Positions 20,387 through 29,715 of a stretch of 64,000 nt of DNA are shown piece by piece. The stretch spans positions 558,001-622,000 of the forward strand of contig JAEPNV010000001.1 in the NCBI GenBank assembly GCA_017643215.1. Direction: 5' to 3'. The stretch comes from Roseibium sp. GTDB lineage: Bacteria; Pseudomonadota; Alphaproteobacteria; Rhizobiales; Stappiaceae. The notes beneath the pieces were generated by a model, which saw only the letters and a list, made by a program, of their open reading frames with translations, was not told the DNA's origin and did no database searches. Each line of letters begins with the position of its first letter. Position 1 is the first letter of the stretch. The position numbers and the translations under genes are program-made.

Positions 20387-20770
20387 ATGGCCCTTGATCT
20401 TCAAATGCCGGTCCTTGTGGTCGACGATTACAAAACGATGATCCGGATTATCCGCAACCTGCTCAAACAGCTCGGGTTCGAAGACATCGACGACGCCGCC
20501 GACGGGACAGAAGCGCTTGAGAAAATGAAGCAGCGCCGGTACGGGCTGGTGATTTCCGATTGGAACATGGAACCGATGACCGGGTACGAGCTGCTGAAGC
20601 AGGTTCGCGCTGATTCCGGGCTCAGCAAGACACCGTTCATCATGGTGACCGCTGAATCCAAGACCGAGAACGTGATCGCCGCCAAAAAGGCCGGCGTGAA
20701 CAACTACATCGTCAAGCCGTTCAACGCGCAGACGTTGAAGGGCAAGATCGAAGCGGTGTTCTCCGACTAA
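20387..20770 (+). CDS. CheY-type single-domain response regulator
   Basis: 127 residues with only a receiver domain. The acidic pair (VVDDY), phosphoacceptor (VISDWNMEP), Thr (MVTAES) and Lys (IVKPFN) are all present. It likely binds the flagellar switch when phosphorylated. It is followed after 167 nt by a CheZ-type phosphatase, so the pair forms a self-contained on/off module; no cheA, cheW or receptor gene is in the window. Confidence 0.93.
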   Translation: MALDLQMPVLVVDDYKTMIRIIRNLLKQLGFEDIDDAADGTEALEKMKQRRYGLVISDWNMEPMTGYELLKQVRADSGLSKTPFIMVTAESKTENVIAAKKAGVNNYIVKPFNAQTLKGKIEAVFSD

Positions 20771-20937
20771 AGCAATCCGTGCGGCAAGCGGAAACCTGAC
20801 CAAAAGTCGTCCGCTTTCGCCCAACATCCCCGTTTTGGTCATCCACTGGATGCCGCCGGAACGGGCACGGCCCGGCTTTGCCCGGCCAAGGTTCAAGGCG
20901 CGCGGGGGGCGTCGCTGAAGGCAGAAAGGCTTGAACC

Positions 20938-21612
20938 ATGACCCAAGTTACACGTGAAAACGTGGCGCAGGTGATTGACTTCCTCGAGGAGAACAAAGAG
21001 CGCGGCGGCGATGTATCTTTGACAGATGTCATGCATCTGGCGGAGGTGATGTCGGGGTCGATGCATGACTTCCTGGCAACCGTGCAGCCGGCCGTCACCG
21101 AGGAGTTGACCGCAATCGCGCGCGAAATCTCCAACATGAAGTCCGATATCGCGCAGCTGCGCGCCAACGACATGACCGCGAGCAAGATCCCGGACGCCGG
21201 CAGGGAGCTGGATGCCATCGTTCAGGCGACCGAGACGGCGACCAATACGATCATGGAATGCGCCGAAGAGATCATGTGCGCCGACACCAGTGATGCCGAA
21301 GCCTATCAGGCGCTGGTCAGCGACAAGATGATTTCCGTCTTCGAGGCCTGCACGTTCCAGGACATTACCGGGCAGCGGATTTCCAAGGTCGTTTCGACTT
21401 TGAACTATATCGACGAGCGGGTGACGGCGTTCATCGAACGGTTGCGGATCCCCGAGGGCCTTGACGCGGAGCTTGAGGAATCCGACGCGGACCGCCGCAA
21501 GCGCGAGCTGATCCTGCATGGGCCCCAGCATGCCGGCGAAGGCGTGTCGCAGAACGACATCGACGGGTTGATGAACGGCGGACAGGCCGAGATAGACGCA
21601 CTGTTCGACTGA
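20938..21612 (+). CDS. cheZ: CheZ-type CheY-P phosphatase
   Basis: 224 residues, almost all helical. The catalytic motif ACTFQDITGQRI holds the Asp and Gln used by CheZ to dephosphorylate CheY. The C-terminal peptide (QNDIDGLMNGGQAEIDALFD) resembles the CheY-binding tail of E. coli CheZ. The neighbour upstream is its probable substrate. Confidence 0.88.
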   Translation: MTQVTRENVAQVIDFLEENKERGGDVSLTDVMHLAEVMSGSMHDFLATVQPAVTEELTAIAREISNMKSDIAQLRANDMTASKIPDAGRELDAIVQATETATNTIMECAEEIMCADTSDAEAYQALVSDKMISVFEACTFQDITGQRISKVVSTLNYIDERVTAFIERLRIPEGLDAELEESDADRRKRELILHGPQHAGEGVSQNDIDGLMNGGQAEIDALFD

Positions 21613-21633
21613 CGGGCCGACCCGCAACAGATG

Positions 21634-21660
21634 CGAAAGCCGCCAAATTGGAGGCTTTCG
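21634..21660 (+). terminator. First of two related hairpins after cheZ
   Basis: CGAAAGCC (21634-21641) pairs perfectly with GGCTTTCG (21653-21660), loop of 11 nt containing gccaaattgg. No T-run follows. Nearly the same hairpin recurs at 21800-21825, on the other side of the dispersed element. Confidence 0.5.
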
Positions 21661-21682
21661 GACTGCTGACAATCCAGCTTAA

Positions 21683-21790
21683 CTTTCGGTAGTCGTGCTC
21701 GGGCCTGTCGCGAGCATCTATAACGCTTTGATTTTTTATGGATCCTCGGAACCTTGTCCGAGGATGACGACGGAAAAATCGGGCAGTGTC
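21683..21790 (+). repeat. Dispersed two-hairpin element, copy 1
   Basis: 108 bp holding two palindromes (tgctcg...cgagca, and atcctcgga...tccgaggat). The reverse complement of 57693-57799 matches it with about 8 substitutions and one 1-base indel. It lies between two related hairpins (21634-21660 and 21800-21825). Confidence 0.85.
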
Positions 21791-21799
21791 ATCAACCTC

Positions 21800-21825
21800 A
21801 AAGCGGCCAAATTGGCGGCTTTTTC
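21800..21825 (+). terminator. Rho-independent terminator after cheZ
   Basis: AAAGCGGCCAA/TTGGCGGCTTT form a near-perfect stem followed by a T-run on the plus strand. It ends just before the convergent HAD gene and shares its core with the hairpin at 21634-21660. Confidence 0.7.
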
Positions 21826-21834
21826 TGTTTCTAG

Positions 21835-22707
21835 CTACCACACGAGCCGGGGCACCGCGGCCCGGGCCCGCAGGCCTTCCTCGACAAGGCGCCGCCTGAT
21901 CAGGTGCTCGTCCGGCGTGTCGGCGGGCCCGAAGTCCGACGCGTGGATGCCCGCGGTGACAAAAAGCACATCCAGATCCTGGGACACCGCCCCGCGGATA
22001 TCGGTCGGCAGACCGTCGCCGATCGCCAGAACTTTTTCCGGGTCGATGGGCCGCCCATAAAGCGTGTCGACCCGGCGAAGCGCGGCCTCGTAGATCGGCG
22101 CGTGCGGTTTTCCGAGAATGGACACGGCCCCGCCAAGGTCCTCGTAAAGCCGCGCCAGCGCGCCGGCGCACCACACCAGCCGGTCACCGCGCTCCACTAC
22201 AATATCCGGATTGGCGCAGATCATCGGAACGCCGCGGTGAACCATCGCCTCAAGCCGGTCCCGATAATCGTCCGGGGTTTCGTTTTCGTCATCGACCAGA
22301 CCGGTGCAACTGATGACCTCCGCATCGGACTCGGGGCCGAAGGTGAGGTCGATGCCCTGATAAAGCGGCAGGTCACGGTCCGGTCCAAGATGCAGGACCG
22401 ACTTTCCGACCTGCGCGGAAAGCAGCTCGCGGGTCACATCGCCTGAGGTGACGATATCGTCATAGGCCGACGCGACGACCCCCAGCCGGGCGAGCTGTGC
22501 CTTGATCTCCGGCGCCGGGCGCGGCGCGTTGGTGATCAGGACGACTTTTCCCCCGGTTTCGGCCCGATAGGTCGAAAGCGCGGCGTGGGCCGCCTCGAAC
22601 GCGGCGACCCCGTTGTGAAGAACACCCCACACATCGCACAATACAGCGGAATAATCCGGCGCCAGCGCCTGAAGGCCGGGGACGAGAAGGGGCGTTGATA
22701 CGGTCAT
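21835..22707 (-). CDS. HAD-IIA family hydrolase (TIGR01459 type)
   Basis: 290 residues. HAD motif I is LCDVWGVLHNG, motif II ITNAPRP, the Lys is in LGKPHAPIYE, and motif IV is IGDGLPTDIRGA. This subfamily, related to NagD/PGP phosphatases, is usual in alphaproteobacteria near ribF and groESL. Substrate unknown. Divergent from mutL. Confidence 0.92.
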   Translation of the reverse strand: MTVSTPLLVPGLQALAPDYSAVLCDVWGVLHNGVAAFEAAHAALSTYRAETGGKVVLITNAPRPAPEIKAQLARLGVVASAYDDIVTSGDVTRELLSAQVGKSVLHLGPDRDLPLYQGIDLTFGPESDAEVISCTGLVDDENETPDDYRDRLEAMVHRGVPMICANPDIVVERGDRLVWCAGALARLYEDLGGAVSILGKPHAPIYEAALRRVDTLYGRPIDPEKVLAIGDGLPTDIRGAVSQDLDVLFVTAGIHASDFGPADTPDEHLIRRRLVEEGLRARAAVPRLVW

Positions 22708-22817
22708 GTGGGATCACTCTGGGCGGGTCGATCTGGTAGGATGGCGCAGAATCGTCTTGCGACGCGGCGGACCATATCGGAAACCGTGCGGACGGGAAAC
22801 TGCGGAAAGGCCGGTCA

Positions 22818-24689
22818 ATGCGGGTCAGGCAACTGGGCGAAAACATCATCAACCGGATCGCCGCCGGTGAGGTGATCGAGCGCCCGGCCAGCGTGGTCAA
22901 GGAACTGGTCGAAAACGCTGTCGATGCCGGCGCCGCGTCGATCGAGATCACGACGGCCGCGGGCGGAAAAACACTGCTGCGGGTGTCCGATGACGGGATC
23001 GGGATGGCACGCGCCGATCTTCAACTGGCGATCCGGCGCCACTGCACCTCAAAAATCAACGCGGAAGACCTTTTTGACATTCGAACGCTCGGTTTTCGCG
23101 GCGAAGCCCTGCCCTCGATCGGGGCGGTGAGCCGTTTGTCGATCCAGACCCGCCACGGCGATGAACCGCATGGCTGGGCGGTCTCGGTGGAAGGTGGCCG
23201 CGAAACCGACTGCGTGCCCTCCGCCCGGCACCGCGGGACACAGGTCGAGGTGCGGGATCTTTTTTTTGCGACCCCGGCGCGGCTGAAGTTCCTCAAGTCC
23301 GATCGCGCGGAAGCCGCCGCCATTACCGAAATCGTCCGCCGCATCGCGCTCGCCTATCCGAAGGTCGGCTTTTCGCTGTCTGGCAGCGACCGGCAGCCAC
23401 AGACCTGGCCTGCGGCCCGGGGCGCGGATTTGCGCGGGACACGGATTGCGCAGGTGCTGGGCGCCGGCTTTGTTGACAACGCGATGGAGATCGACGCCGA
23501 ACGTGAGGGCGTGCGGCTCACCGGTTTGGCCGGCCTGCCGACCTATCACCGGGGCAATGCCCAGCATCAGTTCTTTTTCGTAAATGGACGGCCGGTGAAG
23601 GACAAGCTGCTCCTGTCGGGGCTGCGCGGCGCTTATGCCGACGTTTTGGCGCGTGACCGGCATCCGGTCGTGGTCCTGTTCATCGAACTCGATCCCGCCT
23701 TCGTGGACGTCAACGTGCATCCGGCCAAGGCCGATGTCCGGTTCCGGGACGGCCAGTTGGTCCGTGGGCTTTTGGTGGGTGCGTTGAAACAGGCGCTGGT
23801 TGCCGCCGGACATCGGGCCTCGACGTCGAATGCAGCGCGCGCCCTTGGCGTCTTGAGCGCGGCCGCGAATGGGCCGGTGTCTCAGGGCATGGGTGGCCCG
23901 GCGGCTCCTGACCGCCATCATGGACGTCCCGGCGCCGCGCGCTGGCCCGCCGATGCGTTCCGCCCTTCGGAGTTGGGCGGGAGCACGGCGCCGGGCTTTG
24001 CCGAAGCCGCCGCGCCGGCTTACGCGGTCGATACGGACTGGGCCGATCTGGTCCGCCCCTCCGCCGATACGCGCGCGCATGCCACGGTGCCCGACCCGGA
24101 CCGGACACAGCGCCCGCTTGGCGCTGCACGGGCGCAGGTTCACGAGACCTACATTATTTCGCAATCCGAAGACGGACTGGTCATTGTTGACCAGCACGCC
24201 GCCCATGAACGGCTGGTCTATGAGCGTTTGAAGGACGCGCTCGCCCAAAAATCGGTCGCGCGGCAGATCCTGTTGATCCCCGAAATCGTCGATCTTTCAG
24301 AAGACGATGTTGCGCGCCTCACCGATCATGAAAGCGAACTGGAAGCCGCCGGACTTGTGATCGAGCGGTTTGGCCCGGGCGCCATCGCGGTCCGTGAAAC
24401 GCCGGCCTTGCTGGGGGAAACCGACATCCGCGGGCTGGTGATGGACCTCGTCGATGAATTGGCGGAGTGGGAGACAGCCTCCGGCTTGCAGGAGCGGCTC
24501 GATCACATCGCGGCGACGATGGCGTGCCATGGTTCAATCCGGGCCGGCCGGCGCATGCGGGTGGAGGAGATGGACAGATTGTTGCGCGACATGGAAGCGA
24601 CACCCTTGTCCGGCCAGTGCAACCACGGGCGGCCGACCTGGGTGGAATTGAAGCTGGACGATATTGAAAAGCTGTTCGGGCGAAAATGA
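22818..24689 (+). CDS. mutL: DNA mismatch repair protein MutL (endonuclease type)
   Basis: 623 residues. The GHKL ATPase part begins [20 protein letters not shown] and has DDGIGM and [12 protein letters not shown] Pro/Ala-rich linker (about 330-430) leads to the dimerisation domain. That domain has [12 protein letters not shown], which fits the nuclease motif DQHA(X)2E(X)4E, together with [11 protein letters not shown] and QCNHGRPTW. So this MutL should nick DNA itself, as expected in bacteria without MutH. The ATG at 22818 is the family start. Confidence 0.97.
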   Translation: MRVRQLGENIINRIAAGEVIERPASVVKELVENAVDAGAASIEITTAAGGKTLLRVSDDGIGMARADLQLAIRRHCTSKINAEDLFDIRTLGFRGEALPSIGAVSRLSIQTRHGDEPHGWAVSVEGGRETDCVPSARHRGTQVEVRDLFFATPARLKFLKSDRAEAAAITEIVRRIALAYPKVGFSLSGSDRQPQTWPAARGADLRGTRIAQVLGAGFVDNAMEIDAEREGVRLTGLAGLPTYHRGNAQHQFFFVNGRPVKDKLLLSGLRGAYADVLARDRHPVVVLFIELDPAFVDVNVHPAKADVRFRDGQLVRGLLVGALKQALVAAGHRASTSNAARALGVLSAAANGPVSQGMGGPAAPDRHHGRPGAARWPADAFRPSELGGSTAPGFAEAAAPAYAVDTDWADLVRPSADTRAHATVPDPDRTQRPLGAARAQVHETYIISQSEDGLVIVDQHAAHERLVYERLKDALAQKSVARQILLIPEIVDLSEDDVARLTDHESELEAAGLVIERFGPGAIAVRETPALLGETDIRGLVMDLVDELAEWETASGLQERLDHIAATMACHGSIRAGRRMRVEEMDRLLRDMEATPLSGQCNHGRPTWVELKLDDIEKLFGRK

Positions 24690-24771
24690 ACGCCGGTTCT
24701 TGAAGGCCATGCCAACGGGCCACATGTGCTGGAAAGACCGTTTTATCTGATTTCAAGGTTTGTGGCTGGCC

Positions 24772-25677
24772 ATGAGTGGACCGAGTGCCGATCCGAGGGC
24801 TTCTGGCGGCGGCGCACATGCGTCGCACCCGCCAAGGCGCCAGCGCCGCAAGAACGCGGTTCGATTCCTGGCCGCCTGTACCAGCGTCCTGGTGGCCGGA
24901 TATATCGCGGCAGCCGGGTATATGTACACGTTTCAGCGGACATTCGTGTTCAAGCCGCACGGCAATCTGGCAATCCCCGAGGAAAAGGGTCTGGCCGGTG
25001 TCGAGGTTGAGCGGATCGAATTGGCCGACGGAACCGTACTGACGGTCTGGCACGCCGAACCGGAGGCGGCCGGACATCCGACGGTTCTTTATTTTCACGG
25101 CCAAGGCGGCAACCTGTCGAACCGGGCAAACCGCTACCGCCGGATCGTCGACAGCGGATTTGGTCTGTTCGCGCCAAGTTACCGCGGCTATGCCGGCAGC
25201 GATGGGGCGCCATCCGAAGAGGCATTTGTCGCGGATGGCGTCGAACTCTTCGACCGGCTGACAGGGCAGGGGCGGCAGGTCATCGTCCATGGGGAATCCC
25301 TGGGCAGCGGCGTGGCCGCCGCCGTCGCCGCGGCCCGCCCTGAAGCCGAATTGGTGGTTCTGGAAGCCCCCTATACGGCGGTCGTTGATATCGCCGCGGC
25401 CCAGTATCCCTGGCTGCCGGTCGAGGCGATGATCAAGGATCCGTTTTTGACCCGCGAGCGGATCGCCGACATTAAAGCCCCGGTTCTCATTGTTCACGGG
25501 ACGAACGATCGGATCATCCCGGTTGAGCATGGACGCGCGCTCTACCAACTGGCGGATGATCCAAAACGGCTTGAGATCTTCGCGGGCGCCGGCCATGGCG
25601 ACCTCTGGCTCCGGGGATTGTGGGGCAAGGTGGTCGCCTATTGGCAAGAACTGGATACGAATCCGTCTTCGCCGTAG
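24772..25677 (+). CDS. Alpha/beta hydrolase, membrane-anchored (BEM46-like)
   Basis: About 301 residues. A basic N-terminus and one membrane helix (FLAACTSVLVAGYIAAAGYM) are followed by an alpha/beta hydrolase fold with YFHGQGGNLSNR (oxyanion region), nucleophile elbow HGESLGSGVA, the Asp in HGTNDRIIP, and the His in GAGHGDLW. Substrate unknown. ATG at 24772 chosen; TTG at 24760 is an alternative. Convergent with the porin gene. Confidence 0.88.
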   Translation: MSGPSADPRASGGGAHASHPPRRQRRKNAVRFLAACTSVLVAGYIAAAGYMYTFQRTFVFKPHGNLAIPEEKGLAGVEVERIELADGTVLTVWHAEPEAAGHPTVLYFHGQGGNLSNRANRYRRIVDSGFGLFAPSYRGYAGSDGAPSEEAFVADGVELFDRLTGQGRQVIVHGESLGSGVAAAVAAARPEAELVVLEAPYTAVVDIAAAQYPWLPVEAMIKDPFLTRERIADIKAPVLIVHGTNDRIIPVEHGRALYQLADDPKRLEIFAGAGHGDLWLRGLWGKVVAYWQELDTNPSSP

Positions 25678-25742
25678 CGCTCATCGATCACGCCCGAAGG
25701 GATAGGTTTCTGTTGGCCAAGCCTGCCCGTTTGTCTGTTGTT

Positions 25743-26963
25743 CTAAAACGTCCGCTGGATCCGAAACGTGCCGTAAATCTCGTTCCGGTCGCTGAGGCCC
25801 GAGGCGCCGCTGAAATCAAGATCCCGGAACTGAACCTCGCCGCCGAACAACAGCCCGGGGACCGGCTGCCAGGTGATGTTGGGTGTCACATCCAACTGGG
25901 TGAAATCGAACGCCGATGTTCCGCCCTCCACATTGTGATAACCGGCGTCGAGATTAACGGTTACCGTTTCTGTCAGCGGCTGGCGAATGCCGCCGAAGAC
26001 GTTCCAGGTTTTCGTGGTGTTGAGGTTGCTGCCATTGACGACAACCGCATCGGTGATCCGCCCGTTCCAGCCCGTGGTGCCGAACCCGCTGGCGCCATCG
26101 GTATAAGACCCTTGCAGGGCCAGCATGGTCCCACCGCCACCGAACAGGCGTCCGGCCTTGATCTCGACCCCGGCGCCGATGGCCCAGCCGAGCGTGCCAT
26201 TCGCCGTCGCAGCTGTGGTGCTGCCATTGACATAAACGTGGTGCAGCGCGCCCATCACCTGGGCCGAGCCCCACGCCTGGTCGACGGCAACAGCGCCAAC
26301 CAGATCCGGCCACTTGTGGCCGCCATAAAGGTTGGCCGACACCAGGCTGCCGACGCCGGCGATCGGCTGGCGGCGCTGCGTTCCGTCCTCGAGCGAGAGT
26401 GTCGCGGAGAGCCCGTTGCCGAAATCGGCGGTATAGGAAAAGAGGTTCACCTCTTCGTCTGAATAGGTCTCGATCTGCATGTCGAGCGCGTAGCCTTCCC
26501 AGAAGTCGAAAACCGAATCGGCGCGTCCCGCCGTCAGGCCGCCAAACTGGATGAAGGCGTATTCCATGGTCACGCGCGCGTCGCTGCCGGCCGGATTGCC
26601 GGCGCCCGTCGTGTTCGTGAACCACATGCTTGTATATGTCCGCAACAGTCCGAATTCGGTGTTGGTCCGCGCGTCAAGATTGAGATATCCGCGGGCCCGG
26701 AATTGTGTCGACGCATCCGTGTCGGCATCCCAGCCATTGGGGGAATCGCCGAAATTCGCCACCCGGAAATCGGCGCGCACCCGGCCGCCGATCTTCAGGC
26801 AGATTTCGGTGCCCGGGAGATAGAAATACCGGAGCCCGTAGGTATTGCAGACCTGGACGTAGTCGATCGGTTCCGGGGCGATCGGTAAATCGGCGCCCTG
26901 GGCACTGGACATTGCCCCGCCGAAGAGTGCCGCGAGGAAGACGGGAAGCCGGTTTGAAAACAT
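25743..26963 (-). CDS. Outer-membrane porin, alphaproteobacterial Porin_2 type
   Basis: 406 residues with a signal peptide (VFLAALFGGAMSSAQG), then the family hallmark VCNTYGLRYFYLPGTEICLKIGG and many amphipathic beta strands, ending in a terminal Phe (RIQRTF) as in outer-membrane barrels. Forms general diffusion pores. Two inverted repeats lie in its upstream region. Confidence 0.95.
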   Translation of the reverse strand: MFSNRLPVFLAALFGGAMSSAQGADLPIAPEPIDYVQVCNTYGLRYFYLPGTEICLKIGGRVRADFRVANFGDSPNGWDADTDASTQFRARGYLNLDARTNTEFGLLRTYTSMWFTNTTGAGNPAGSDARVTMEYAFIQFGGLTAGRADSVFDFWEGYALDMQIETYSDEEVNLFSYTADFGNGLSATLSLEDGTQRRQPIAGVGSLVSANLYGGHKWPDLVGAVAVDQAWGSAQVMGALHHVYVNGSTTAATANGTLGWAIGAGVEIKAGRLFGGGGTMLALQGSYTDGASGFGTTGWNGRITDAVVVNGSNLNTTKTWNVFGGIRQPLTETVTVNLDAGYHNVEGGTSAFDFTQLDVTPNITWQPVPGLLFGGEVQFRDLDFSGASGLSDRNEIYGTFRIQRTF

Positions 26964-27018
26964 AACTGGGTCCTTCGAATGCGGCTGGAAAAGCCGAGAA
27001 CTAAGAACTTACGCAAGC

Positions 27019-27074
27019 GCAATTCCCGTACGGTAGACGCAGAATTGCTGCGCCGCCATGACACCGCCGTGTCA
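27019..27074 (-). promoter_or_regulatory. Two inverted repeats upstream of the porin gene
   Basis: GCAATTC (27019-27025) and GAATTGC (27042-27048) are inverted copies 16 nt apart. TGACAC (27059-27064) and GTGTCA (27069-27074) form a perfect palindrome with a 4-nt centre and overlap a TTGACA on the minus strand. Possible operator and 5' UTR hairpin; no regulator can be named. Confidence 0.4.
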
Positions 27075-27151
27075 ATCTCCCGGTCTTCGTCGGGAGTCCC
27101 ATTTGATTTTGAGTAGTGTTGCTCGCTTACAACAACCTGGTCGCGAAGAAC

Positions 27152-27616
27152 CTATCGCTTTTTCGCAAAGAACGCCTTCAGAAGCCGTCCGGCATCGCGC
27201 TCACCAATCCCCGAATAGACCTCCGGCGCATGATGACAGGTGGGCTGGGTGAAAAACCGGACGCCATGCTCCACGGCCCCGCCTTTTGGGTCTCCGGCAC
27301 CGAAATAGAGCCGGCGAATGCGGGCGAAGGAAATTGCGCCGGCGCACATGGGACACGGTTCCAGTGTGACGTAAAGATCGCATTCGGGCAGCCGCTGCGA
27401 CCCCAAATCCCGGGCAGCGGCCCGGATCACGAGGATCTCCGCATGCGCGGTCGGATCGCTCAGCTCCAAGGTCCGGTTGCCGTCGCGCGCCAGGATCTTG
27501 CCTTGGTGAACGAGCACTGCCCCGACGGGGACTTCGCCCCGCCGCGCGGCAAGACGCGCTTCGGCCAGGGCCGTGTCCATGAAGTTGGGTGTCGCGTCAG
27601 TGAAAGGCACAGTCAT
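27152..27616 (-). CDS. tadA: tRNA-specific adenosine deaminase
   Basis: Converts A34 to inosine in tRNA-Arg. About 154 residues. Zinc/catalytic motifs HAE (DPTAHAEILVIR) and PCxxC (LEPCPMCAGAISFARI) are present, with the family RRLYFGAGDPKGGA segment. ATG at 27616 chosen; upstream (27652) and downstream (27580) in-frame ATGs exist. Divergent from rluB. Confidence 0.94.
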   Translation of the reverse strand: MTVPFTDATPNFMDTALAEARLAARRGEVPVGAVLVHQGKILARDGNRTLELSDPTAHAEILVIRAAARDLGSQRLPECDLYVTLEPCPMCAGAISFARIRRLYFGAGDPKGGAVEHGVRFFTQPTCHHAPEVYSGIGERDAGRLLKAFFAKKR

Positions 27617-27792
27617 GGGCGGTGTCCGGAGCGGCCAGCGCGGGTTGAACATGGAACTGGTTCTAGCCCGGCGGGGCGGCGGACGCCATAATGACGGGCA
27701 TCACGACATGGCTCGCACAAGGCGATGCGGCAAAATCCGTTTTTGATAGCGTTTTGCTGTTCCCGTCGGCGACGCTCTGATATGAGGCGCGC

Positions 27793-29151
27793 ATGACCCA
27801 ATCCAAATCGACAAAAGGCCGCGGCGCGCGCTCCGCCGGTGACAGCGGTGGACGCCGGCGCGCAGCCGGCTCTGAAAAGAATGCCCGCCCTCAAAAGCCG
27901 GCCAAGCGATCGGCACCGCCGGTCACGAAAGCCAAAGCCCCGGCCGCAAATAGAAGCACGCACGACCGGGACGCCGCAACCTCCTCAATCAGTCCTGGCG
28001 CGGACCGGATTGCCAAGGTGATGGCACGCGCCGGTCTTTGTTCCCGCCGGGAGGCGGAGACCTGGATTGCCGCAGGCCGGGTCGAGGTCAACGGCCGGAC
28101 ACTGGAGACGCCCGCTGTCACGGTGGGTCCTGCGGACAAGGTGCTGGTCGACGGGACGCCGCTGCCGACCCGCGAACGCACCCGCCTGTGGCTTTACCAC
28201 AAGCCGCGCGGTCTGGTGACGACGACGAAGGATCCGGAAGGGCGCCCGACGGTGTTTCAGCGCTTGCCGTCGGATCTGCCGCGGGTCTTGTCGGTCGGCC
28301 GGCTGGACATCAACACGGAAGGCCTGTTGCCTTTGACCAACGATGGCGGCCTTGCCCGGGTGCTGGAGCTGCCCGCGACCGGCTGGTTGCGCCGCTACCG
28401 GGTGCGCGCGTTCGGCAAGGTGGAGCAGAAAGACCTCGATGCGCTGGCCGATGGGATCGCCATTGATGGCGTCTTTTATGGCGCGATCGAGGCGACACTC
28501 GACAAGCAGCAGGGCGACAATGTCTGGATGACGGTTGGCTTGCGGGAAGGCAAGAACCGTGAGGTCAAGCGGGTTCTGGAGCATTTGGGCCTGTCGGTGA
28601 ACCGCTTGATCCGGGTGTCCTTCGGTCCGTTTCAACTGGCTGATCTGGACGAGGGCACTGTCCGCGAAATCCGGGGGCGGGTACTGCGCGACCAGCTTGG
28701 CGAAAAACTGGCCGAAGAGGCCGGCGCCGACTTTGATGCGCCGATTATCCATCAGGCGAAGCCGGCCGAAAAACCGGCTGGGCCCAGTTCGAAAAGAAAA
28801 GCGTCCGGGACGGCAGCAGGCGACGCGCAAAAACGGAGCCCAGGACGCTGGCTGTCGGAGCGCGACGGCAAGGCCCTGACCAACAAAGGCGGCAAGACAC
28901 GGCGCGGCGACAGCGACCGTTCGCGGCGGGAGGGTGCACCGGGCGGGCGTGGCCCGGCTGAGGAACCGCGGTCCGGTCAATCCCGTGGGCGGCGCATTTG
29001 GGGCGAGGACGGCTTGCTTGAAGACAAGCGCCAGAACGAGCGGACCGGTCCGGCCGGGCGGTCACCTCGGGCTGATGGCCGATCCCGGCGCACGGACGAT
29101 GGTCCCGGCAAGGCCGGCCCCAAACGCCCGCGGCCCGGAGGACGCGGGTGA
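27793..29151 (+). CDS. rluB: RluB-type 23S rRNA pseudouridine synthase with long basic tail
   Basis: 452 residues. A basic Ala/Lys-rich N-terminus (about 1-70) precedes an S4 domain (RIAKVMARAGLCSRREAE, residues about 73-130) and the RsuA/RluB catalytic domain with GRLDINTEGLL carrying the nucleophile Asp. Residues from about 310 are low-complexity, rich in Gly, Arg, Lys and Pro. Both tails may bind RNA. The stop overlaps the rsmD start by 4 bases. Confidence 0.92.
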   Translation: MTQSKSTKGRGARSAGDSGGRRRAAGSEKNARPQKPAKRSAPPVTKAKAPAANRSTHDRDAATSSISPGADRIAKVMARAGLCSRREAETWIAAGRVEVNGRTLETPAVTVGPADKVLVDGTPLPTRERTRLWLYHKPRGLVTTTKDPEGRPTVFQRLPSDLPRVLSVGRLDINTEGLLPLTNDGGLARVLELPATGWLRRYRVRAFGKVEQKDLDALADGIAIDGVFYGAIEATLDKQQGDNVWMTVGLREGKNREVKRVLEHLGLSVNRLIRVSFGPFQLADLDEGTVREIRGRVLRDQLGEKLAEEAGADFDAPIIHQAKPAEKPAGPSSKRKASGTAAGDAQKRSPGRWLSERDGKALTNKGGKTRRGDSDRSRREGAPGGRGPAEEPRSGQSRGRRIWGEDGLLEDKRQNERTGPAGRSPRADGRSRRTDDGPGKAGPKRPRPGGRG

Positions 29152-29708
29152 GGATCGTCGCCGGACGATTGAAAGGAGCTGTCATCGCCGCGCCGAAATC
29201 CGAGGCAACGCGCCCGACGAGCGACCGCCTGCGCGAAAGCATCTTCAATATCCTGATCCATGGACTGGCGGTCGACCTGGCGGACAAACGCGTCTTGGAT
29301 CTGTTTGCCGGCAGCGGCGCGCTCGGACTTGAAGCGCTCAGCCGCGGTGCGCGCCAGTGCACATTTATCGAAGAGGGCGTGGAAGCGCGGGGCGTGATCC
29401 GCCGGAACATGGAAGCCCTTGGCCTGAATGGCGTGGCCAAGGTCTTCCGCCGGGACGCGACCCGGCTCGGCGCTGCCGGGACGATTGAACCGTTCGACCT
29501 TGTTTTTGCCGATCCGCCGTATGGCCGCGGACTTGGGGACCGGGCGTTAGAGTCAGCTGCCGGCGGCGGCTGGATCGCGACCGGAGCGATCTGCGTTCTC
29601 GAAGAGCGCGCGGGCGTTGAACCCACTCTGCCGGCCGCGTTCGACCTTTTGGATCAGCGAAAAACCGGCGACAGCGCGGTGTGGTTCTACCGGTTCAACG
29701 GCGTCTGA
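29148..29708 (+). CDS. rsmD: 16S rRNA (guanine966-N2)-methyltransferase
   Basis: 186 residues. SAM-binding VLDLFAGSGALGLEALSRG and catalytic DPPY (FADPPYGRG) are present; the N-terminus RIVAGRLKG is typical. It starts with GTG overlapping the rluB stop, so the two rRNA-modifying genes are coupled. Confidence 0.95.
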   Translation: MRIVAGRLKGAVIAAPKSEATRPTSDRLRESIFNILIHGLAVDLADKRVLDLFAGSGALGLEALSRGARQCTFIEEGVEARGVIRRNMEALGLNGVAKVFRRDATRLGAAGTIEPFDLVFADPPYGRGLGDRALESAAGGGWIATGAICVLEERAGVEPTLPAAFDLLDQRKTGDSAVWFYRFNGV

Positions 29709-29715
29709 CCGCAGC

